Below, in pieces: positions 7,001-11,220 of a stretch of DNA of 11,220 nucleotides (the first letter of the stretch is position 1; the number at the start of each line of letters is the position of its first letter). Source of the DNA: DAONLM01 sp035406685 (GTDB taxonomy: Bacteria > Spirochaetota > GWE2-31-10 > MWDO01). The notes under the pieces are model-generated. The model worked only from the letters and a program-made list of their open reading frames with translations, was not told where the DNA came from and ran no database searches. Made by a program: the position numbers and the translations under genes. Location of the stretch: NCBI GenBank assembly GCA_035406685.1, contig DAONLM010000094.1, forward strand, positions 1-11,220, written 5' to 3'.

Positions 7001-8353
7001 GGCTATATCTTCAACATTAACATTTAAAGACTCTTTAGCTGATTCCTCTATAAAACTCCCTGTCCCAGCAGAACAAGCCTCATTCATTGCATAATCAGAC
7101 GGTATTCCCTGTGTGATATAAGTATATTTAGCATCCTGTCCACCAATCTCAAAAATAGTATCAACATCTTTATCAAAATATATACTTGCTGTGGCATGGC
7201 ATATAATTTCATTATAAATAGAATCAGTTAATGCATGAAGCCCAACAATATGTCTTCCAGATCCTGTTGTTCCAAGTCCTATTATTTTAATCTTTTTATC
7301 CCCAATCTGTTGAAGAATGGATTTGTAACACTCTTTTGCTGCTTTTATAGGATTACCACCAGTTCTTAAATAGACACTTGCAAGAATAGCATCATCTTCT
7401 TTTCTAATCAAAACAGCCTTTGTTGTTGTAGAACCCACATCTACCCCAAGTATACAGATATCCCCATCCTTGGGATTGCTAAATTCAATATTCTTAAATT
7501 CTACAAGATGGGCAAAATTTCTTAACGGTGGCAAAAAAGAAAAAGATCCTTTATCTTCAAGAAAAAGATTTTCAAGCCCAGAAAATTTTTTTGTTTTGTT
7601 TTTGAGTGCCCATATTGCAGCACCAAATGCCTCAATGTAAGATGCCTGTTCTGGTATATATAAAGAATCGACATCTTTTTTTATATATTCTGTGATTGGT
7701 TTTATTTTAGAAATTCCACCGCACATAATTACATTTTTTATCTTAAAATCTGTAAGTAACTCTGTAATCTTTTTTGCCATCATTTTACAGAGTCCAGCCA
7801 CAACACTGTCTTTTGGAGTTCCCTTATTTAAAGCATGAGTACAATCAGATTTACAAAAAACAGAGCATCTCCCGGAGACTTCATAGTTAGGAATATCTAA
7901 ATATGAATCTTTTAGATCTTTTATATCTATTGACATTCTACCTAACTGCTGAATAAAAAAAGAACCAGTACCAGAAGCACATTTGTTTCCTGTCAACACA
8001 TTTGCGATTTTACCATTTCTGTCAATTTCATAAATAAGAGTTGTCTCTCCCCCAGCATTGACTAAAATATTATATTTTGTTTTATCTTCAATAATATATT
8101 CAATGGCATTTTCGACTGCTTCTGGCTCCATTATACTCGATAAATTTAAAGAGTGCCTTAATTTCTTACCAGTAATACAAATCCTATCATAACTTTCTAT
8201 ATTAAGGGATTGAAAAGTTTTTTTTAGCTCCCCTTTTGAATCACCATTATGAAAAACTCTCTTAACATCAACCTCTTTAAAAGAATTGATATCCCCCTCT
8301 AAGGTAACAAAAGATAAAGTAGAAGAACCTATACAGACACCCAAACTTTTCAT
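4058..8353 (-). CDS. Fused double activase (BadF/BcrA/HgdC type) and 2-hydroxyacyl-CoA dehydratase-like protein
   Basis: This very long protein (1431 residues) joins four parts. Module 1 (about 1-250) and module 2 (about 298-560) are ASKHA-fold activase ATPases. Both keep cysteines matching the cluster ligands of HgdC: C125 (NKCASGTG) and C163 (GRCSVF) in module 1, C427 (NEACSAGTG) and C467 (SDQCAAF) in module 2. Module 2 has intact nucleotide motifs (GVDVGSTTTK 303-312, FEIGGQDAKY 401-410). Module 1 has GVCIGSSTLS at 5-14, with Cys for the key Asp and Ser for Lys. A DUF2229-type region follows (about 585-800; C588, C595, C599, C617, C707), then a dehydratase-component-like region (CGPDSF 917-922, CKECVPYIIC 1053-1062, C1091, SPFSC to 1348). 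Known relatives use ATP to drive low-potential electron transfer; the reaction here is unknown. It is cytosolic, follows fabH by 54 bp, and has an AAGGAT ribosome site (8367-8362). Confidence 0.9.
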   Translation of the reverse strand: MKSLGVCIGSSTLSFVTLEGDINSFKEVDVKRVFHNGDSKGELKKTFQSLNIESYDRICITGKKLRHSLNLSSIMEPEAVENAIEYIIEDKTKYNILVNAGGETTLIYEIDRNGKIANVLTGNKCASGTGSFFIQQLGRMSIDIKDLKDSYLDIPNYEVSGRCSVFCKSDCTHALNKGTPKDSVVAGLCKMMAKKITELLTDFKIKNVIMCGGISKIKPITEYIKKDVDSLYIPEQASYIEAFGAAIWALKNKTKKFSGLENLFLEDKGSFSFLPPLRNFAHLVEFKNIEFSNPKDGDICILGVDVGSTTTKAVLIRKEDDAILASVYLRTGGNPIKAAKECYKSILQQIGDKKIKIIGLGTTGSGRHIVGLHALTDSIYNEIICHATASIYFDKDVDTIFEIGGQDAKYTYITQGIPSDYAMNEACSAGTGSFIEESAKESLNVNVEDIASIALSANNPPNFSDQCAAFISSDIATALQEGISKEDIIAGLVYSICINYTNRVKGARPYGKKIFMQGGVCYNKAIPIAMAGLLNTKIIVPPEPGLMGAFGCAIEIKKRLQKGLLEEKEFDLKKIVDREIEYLNPFICGGGIEKCDLKCEINMLSIEGKKFPFGGACNKYYNIVHHIVDHSKEYDLVALRERLLFKEFAKPSGKAKENAKKIGINKTFLTYLFYPLYFHFWDQLGFNVVLSENPTKEGRDKRKAAFCYPAELSHGLFDDLLSKNVDYIFMPHVMHIIVDGSEVNNKACVFVQGEPYYLKNAFYDRDLPPILTPIIDFQAHSNSVRKEFIRVAKSIGVDAKKAKTAFDFAENMMVKFRKECFEIGKKVIKELEKNPEEFAIVLMGRWYNALAKEANMGIPHKFASRGITVIPFDFIPFGYEDIKFHMHWGIGKIILQVAKYVAKHPQLFATYITNFSCGPDSFLVPHFRDEMGRKPSLTLELDSHTADVGLNTRIEAAIDIIKYYRQLKLNIEKEIADFKPAKIVYKGAKSLYIDSDGKTYSLKDPRITFLFPRMGRFTTETGVAAVRGEGYNAKIANIPDMDVLSHGKAFSSCKECVPYIICLGSLLEYIKKNKKEGEKIAYFTVGDVSPCRVEQYQVGMKKLVEKNKIRDVAIVTLTAEESYAGLGLNALLWALKAFCVADVLRQIYSVVITLAEDKEEALKIFNREWEKIKLNFEKKEDIPLYKRLKLSAFELSKIKLKKPISEAYKIIVVGEFYVRNEEFSRQWIEEKLAEMGFVTKIVPMIEWLNYVDYTKWKNLGGEKISIFKRFYFLIKRKIQHSIEKKIKKIFEKCGLYTPDPINIKEILKVSKPLVDNRLLGEVGLTVGSSLKSILDESCGVISLSPFSCLQARTSDAILNNNMTVEKRMKVASNTVFGNNINRLPKEMVLPFLSIESDGNPFPQITMAKLEVFSLQAKRLGDLMNEAKRNNK

Positions 8354-8376
8354 TTATTTTTATCCTTGGTAACAAT

Positions 8377-8405
8377 ATTATATAAAATAACGTTAACTAT
8401 TTAAA
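8377..8405 (-). promoter_or_regulatory. Possible internal promoter ahead of the activase fusion gene
   Basis: On the - strand, TTTAAA (8405-8400) and TATAAT (8382-8377) are 17 bp apart in the 54-bp gap between fabH and the fusion gene. The -10 box is perfect but the -35 box matches only four of six positions, and such matches arise easily in AT-rich DNA. The spacer holds the small palindrome TAACGTTA (8388-8395). If used, the start near 8370 would leave a short leader carrying the AAGGAT ribosome site. It could allow the fusion and J-protein genes to be expressed apart from fabH. Confidence 0.3.
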
Positions 8406-8407
8406 AA

Positions 8408-9388
8408 TCACCATTCAATAATAACGCCACCCCAGCTTAAGCCCCCTCCAAAACCTATAAACATTACTTTGTCTTTTCTCTTAATCTTTCCGAGTTGCAC
8501 CCCTTCATCAAGAGCAATTGGTATGGAAGCACTTGAAGTATTTCCAAATCTATCAATATTTATTATAAATTTTTCAAATGGTATTTCTGTCTTTTTAGCA
8601 ACAGATTCTATTATTCTCCGATTTGCCTGATGTAAGACAACCCAATCAATCTCTGTTGGTTTTAAATTGGCTTTTTCTAAAAGATCTATTACAACATTTG
8701 GGATCGTTGTTATTGTAAATTCATAAACATCTGTTCCAGCCATCTGAAAATAAAAATCATTTTTATGATAATTATGATTTTTCTTGGTTATAGGATATTT
8801 TGTACCCCCTACGGGAATTCTTATTAAATCAGCATCTTCCCCTTTAGCACCATAATTATAACTTAAAATTCCTTTCGAATTAGGATCTCTTTCAATAAAA
8901 ACAGCACCAGCGCCGTCCCCGAATATACAGCAGGTTGTTCTATCCTCCCAATTTAATATTCTTGAATAGAGATCACTTCCGATTATCATACAATTTTTAT
9001 AGTATCCAGCACTTATAAAACCAGCACCTGTAATAAAAGCATAAGCAAAACTCGAACATACAGAATTCAAATCAAATGCAGGAATTAGATCACAACCTAA
9101 TTTATGCTGAACAATAGGAGCCATTGCTGGTAATGTATAATCAGGTGTGGATGTCCCCACAATTAATACTTCTATATCCTTGGGACTCTTGTTTGCTTTT
9201 TTTAAAGCATTTAAAGCTGCTTTTGTTGCCATATCACTATTCAATTCATTATCAGCAACAACTCTTCTTTCTCTAATCCCAGTTCTCTCAACAATCCATT
9301 GATCCGTCGTATCAACTATTTTTTCAAGATCCTTATTTGTTATTACTTTTTCTGGAACATAATGACCAGTTCCTGTAACTTTAAACAT
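8408..9388 (-). CDS. fabH: 3-oxoacyl-ACP synthase III (FabH)
   Basis: This is a full-length (326-residue) ketoacyl-ACP synthase III, which condenses an acyl-CoA, usually acetyl-CoA or a branched short-chain CoA, with malonyl-ACP to start type II fatty-acid synthesis in the cytosol. The catalytic triad is complete: C111 in DLNSVCSS, H253 in LHQANRR and N283 in FGNTSSAS. The CoA-site motifs TTDQWIVERTGI (27-38) and WEDR (147-150) and the C-terminal GFGGGLSWG loop are conserved. The ATG at 9388 has an AAGGG ribosome site 7 nt upstream (9400-9396) and a consensus promoter before that. It is the first gene of a likely operon with the activase fusion and the J-protein. No other fab genes or ACP are in the window, so primer specificity cannot be told, and a paralogue used for another acyl-CoA condensation remains possible. 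Confidence 0.95.
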   Translation of the reverse strand: MFKVTGTGHYVPEKVITNKDLEKIVDTTDQWIVERTGIRERRVVADNELNSDMATKAALNALKKANKSPKDIEVLIVGTSTPDYTLPAMAPIVQHKLGCDLIPAFDLNSVCSSFAYAFITGAGFISAGYYKNCMIIGSDLYSRILNWEDRTTCCIFGDGAGAVFIERDPNSKGILSYNYGAKGEDADLIRIPVGGTKYPITKKNHNYHKNDFYFQMAGTDVYEFTITTIPNVVIDLLEKANLKPTEIDWVVLHQANRRIIESVAKKTEIPFEKFIINIDRFGNTSSASIPIALDEGVQLGKIKRKDKVMFIGFGGGLSWGGVIIEW

Positions 9389-9427
9389 AGAAAAACCCTT
9401 GATTGTTAAATTTATAAAATTTTAATA

Positions 9428-9456
9428 ATTATATAATAAAAAGAAATTTTTGTCAA
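9428..9456 (-). promoter_or_regulatory. Consensus sigma70-type promoter for fabH
   Basis: Read on the - strand, TTGACA (9456-9451) and TATAAT (9433-9428) are exactly 17 bp apart, a perfect match to the vegetative consensus. The predicted start near 9421 gives a leader of about 33 nt that contains the AAGGG ribosome site of fabH. It probably drives fabH, the activase fusion and the J-domain gene. Confidence 0.82.
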
Positions 9457-9560
9457 AATAAATACTAATGAATAGTAAAAACCATCTTAATTTTTAACTT
9501 AAATATTAATAAATTGCCAATCTTCTACAAATTTATTTTATTTTTATTATTTTTTTATAA

Positions 9561-9586
9561 GTTTTATCCTAATAAAACATTTTTTT
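9561..9586 (+). terminator. Weak hairpin followed by a T-tract at the 3' end of glpK
   Basis: GTTTTAT (9561-9567) and ATAAAAC (9572-9578) form a 7-bp stem with a CCTA loop. On the + strand a run of seven T follows (9580-9586), giving an intrinsic-terminator layout that faces into the end of glpK. On the - strand, the direction of glpK, the stem begins 17 nt past the stop codon but is followed by an A-rich stretch, so it is not a standard terminator for glpK. The stem has only one G-C pair. It may block antisense readthrough into glpK or mark the glpK 3' end. Confidence 0.3.
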
Positions 9587-9595
9587 AATACTAAT

Positions 9596-11077
9596 CTAAC
9601 TAAATTCTATTAAAGCCTTAATCGCCTTTTTCCATCTATTATATTTTTCTTCTGCAATCTCTTTACTAATCTTAGGATTATAAAAAATTATCTCCTGTTC
9701 TATATTTTCAATATATTTTAATGAAGGGAAAAATCCAGTTGACAAGCCAGACATATAGGCAGATCCTAAGGCTGTAGTCTCAGTCAATTTAACAACTTTT
9801 ACAACCTCCTGAAGTATGTCACTTTGAAATTGCATTAAATATGCATTCTTTGATGCTCCACCATCTGCTTTAAATGAGCTAATCTTGCCAAAATCACTCT
9901 TTAAGGCTTCAAATAGATCTCTTGTTTGGAATGCAATTCCTTCAAGTGCTGCTTTAATAATATCACTTCTATCTGTGTCCCTTGTTATACCAAATATTGC
10001 CCCTTTTACATTTGAATTCCAGTATGGAGTTCCGAGTCCAGAAAATGCTGGCACAAATATAAGAGACTCTTTCTTATTTTGCAAGGCAATTTTTTCTGTC
10101 TCGGCACTATTATTTATTATCTGTAAAGAATCTCTTAACCACTGAACAGCAGCTCCTGCTATAAAAACAGCCCCTTCTAAAGCATAATAAGTCTCGTTAT
10201 TTATATTCCATGCGATTGTAGTTAACAATCTATTGTTAGATTTTCTGGGAGTCTTTCCAATATTCATTAGTAAAAAACATCCAGTCCCGTAAGTATTTTT
10301 TATATCCCCCTCTTTAAAGCATCTTTGTCCAAAAAGTGCTGCCTGTTGATCTCCTATTATACCACCAATCGGTATCTCTACTCCAAAGATAGACTTATCC
10401 GTGAAAATATTCTGGACAGAATTAGATACAACCTCTGGTAATATTTTTTTCGGGATTCCAAAAAATTTTAATAGATCTTCATCCCATTTTAAATTATTTA
10501 TATTAAAAAGCATTGTTCTTGATGCATTTGAATAATCTGTAATATGATGCTTTCCACCAGTTAGTTTATATACAAGCCAGCTATCCACTGTCCCAAAAGC
10601 AATTTCACCCTTCTCTGCTCTCTCTTTTAAATCAGGAATATTATTTAATAAATATTCAATCTTTGTCGCACTAAAATAGGGATCAACAATAAGCCCGGTC
10701 TTTTCAAAAATAGTCTTATCATATCCACCCTTTTTTATCTCTTCACATCTTTCAGATGTCCTTCTACATTGCCATACAATTGCATTATGAACTGGCTTAC
10801 CTGTTTTTCTATCCCATAAGATCGTTGTCTCCCTCTGATTTGTAATGCCAATAGAGTCTATCTCGTCATATCTTATTCTTTTTCTGTTTACTATTGTAGT
10901 AACTGCTTTTATTACAGTGTCATAAATTTCTTCTGGAGAATGCTCTACCCAGCCCGGTTTTGGATATATCTGCCTAAATTCTATATTCTCCTGATCAATT
11001 ATCTCTGCATTTTTATTAAAGAGTATTGCTCTTGAACTTGTAGTTCCTTGATCAAGTGCTAAAATATATTTCTTCAT
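9596..11077 (-). CDS. glpK: Glycerol kinase
   Basis: This 493-residue FGGY-family kinase phosphorylates glycerol with ATP to sn-glycerol 3-phosphate in the cytosol, feeding glycolysis or phospholipid synthesis. Glycerol kinase motifs are intact: LDQGTTSSRAI near the N-terminus (8-18), NQRET (80-84) with substrate-binding R82 and E83, GDQQAALFGQ (242-251) with catalytic base D243, the GTGCF phosphate loop and the DGGASKN adenine-site motif. Length is normal. At the site where many Firmicutes enzymes carry the HPr-phosphorylated His (HFYG), this protein has SIFG, so that control is not expected. The ATG at 11077 follows a GGAG ribosome site (11088-11085). It appears monocistronic here: glpF, glpD and glpR are not in the window, and fabH has its own promoter. 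Confidence 0.97.
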   Translation of the reverse strand: MKKYILALDQGTTSSRAILFNKNAEIIDQENIEFRQIYPKPGWVEHSPEEIYDTVIKAVTTIVNRKRIRYDEIDSIGITNQRETTILWDRKTGKPVHNAIVWQCRRTSERCEEIKKGGYDKTIFEKTGLIVDPYFSATKIEYLLNNIPDLKERAEKGEIAFGTVDSWLVYKLTGGKHHITDYSNASRTMLFNINNLKWDEDLLKFFGIPKKILPEVVSNSVQNIFTDKSIFGVEIPIGGIIGDQQAALFGQRCFKEGDIKNTYGTGCFLLMNIGKTPRKSNNRLLTTIAWNINNETYYALEGAVFIAGAAVQWLRDSLQIINNSAETEKIALQNKKESLIFVPAFSGLGTPYWNSNVKGAIFGITRDTDRSDIIKAALEGIAFQTRDLFEALKSDFGKISSFKADGGASKNAYLMQFQSDILQEVVKVVKLTETTALGSAYMSGLSTGFFPSLKYIENIEQEIIFYNPKISKEIAEEKYNRWKKAIKALIEFS

Positions 11078-11100
11078 TACTATTCTCCGTAAATATAAAA

Positions 11101-11129
11101 TTTATTAAGCAATTGATATATTTTATCAA
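11101..11129 (-). promoter_or_regulatory. Possible glpK promoter with an overlapping inverted repeat (candidate operator)
   Basis: On the - strand, TTGATA (11129-11124) and AATAAA (11106-11101) are 17 bp apart and match five and four of six consensus positions. The -35 box is one arm of a perfect inverted repeat, TTGATA-N5-TATCAA (11113-11129), where a bound repressor would cover the promoter. The repeat resembles an FNR/CRP half-site pair in sequence, but its inner spacing is too wide for the classic TTGAT-N4-ATCAA site. The regulator is unknown, and in AT-rich DNA the match may be accidental. Confidence 0.35.
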
Positions 11130-11152
11130 AAAATAAAAAAAATACAAATATA

Positions 11153-11166
11153 AAAATAATTATTTT
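11153..11166. repeat. 14-bp perfect AT palindrome upstream of glpK
   Basis: AAAATAATTATTTT reads identically on both strands, about 75 bp upstream of the glpK start. It could be a distal protein-binding site or curved DNA. Because it is A/T-only in an A/T-rich intergenic stretch, chance is a serious alternative. The rest of the DNA from here to the right edge shows no gene that I can support. Confidence 0.25.
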
Positions 11167-11220
11167 GGGTGCGATTTTATTTTTAGGCAAAAATTTTTAA
11201 TTTTTTTCTTAAATTTTGTA

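Noticed and set aside
9389..9595. Small RNA or tRNA in the gap between fabH and glpK
   Set aside because: Apart from the fabH promoter and a weak hairpin, it is plain AT-rich DNA with no GC-containing folded structure or tRNA-like features.
9885..10145. 86-residue open frame on the + strand inside glpK
   Set aside because: It is antisense to conserved glycerol kinase sequence, with no independent support.
11113..11129. FNR binding site ahead of glpK
   Set aside because: The half-sites resemble TTGAT and ATCAA, but the inner spacing is 7 nt rather than the required 4.

Overview
The window is ordinary bacterial chromosome from a very AT-rich, probably anaerobic bacterium. The grounds are A/T-ending codons, AGA for most arginines, many Lys/Ile/Asn residues, and an oxygen-sensitive type of iron-sulfur protein (2-hydroxyacyl-CoA dehydratase/activase family). 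I cannot name the species. No transposon, phage gene, CRISPR array, rRNA or tRNA is visible. No stretch over 300 bases lacks a gene; the longest gap is about 207 bp, between fabH and glpK.

Layout. The + strand carries the tail of an unidentified gene (3-161) and then a near-perfect sigma70-type promoter (171-199). After it come a small three-helix membrane protein with a TPR-like cytosolic tail (206-679), a YgiQ-family radical SAM protein (676-2355, 4-bp ATGA overlap) and a PfkB-family kinase of unknown substrate (2434-3351). The - strand carries glpK alone (11077-9596). A second perfect-consensus promoter (9456-9428) then drives fabH (9388-8408), a 1431-residue fused activase/dehydratase-like protein (8353-4058) and a J-domain protein (4061-3333, 4-bp ATGA overlap). 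The two groups converge and overlap by 19 bp at 3333-3351.

How the genes may work together. fabH starts fatty-acid synthesis from an acyl-CoA, and glpK makes glycerol 3-phosphate, the backbone for phospholipids or a catabolic intermediate; this is only a loose lipid theme. The giant fusion has two tandem BadF/BcrA/HgdC-type ATPase modules followed by DUF2229 and dehydratase-like regions. Its first ATPase module has lost key nucleotide-binding residues but kept its cluster-type cysteines. The J-domain gene is translationally coupled to it, so a dedicated Hsp70 co-chaperone for folding or cluster loading is an attractive but unproven idea.

The points most worth a second look are the asymmetric double activase with its coupled J-protein, and the promoter at 171-199, whose spacing predicts a leaderless mRNA starting at the ATG at 206. 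I see no clear-cut new defence or mobile system.
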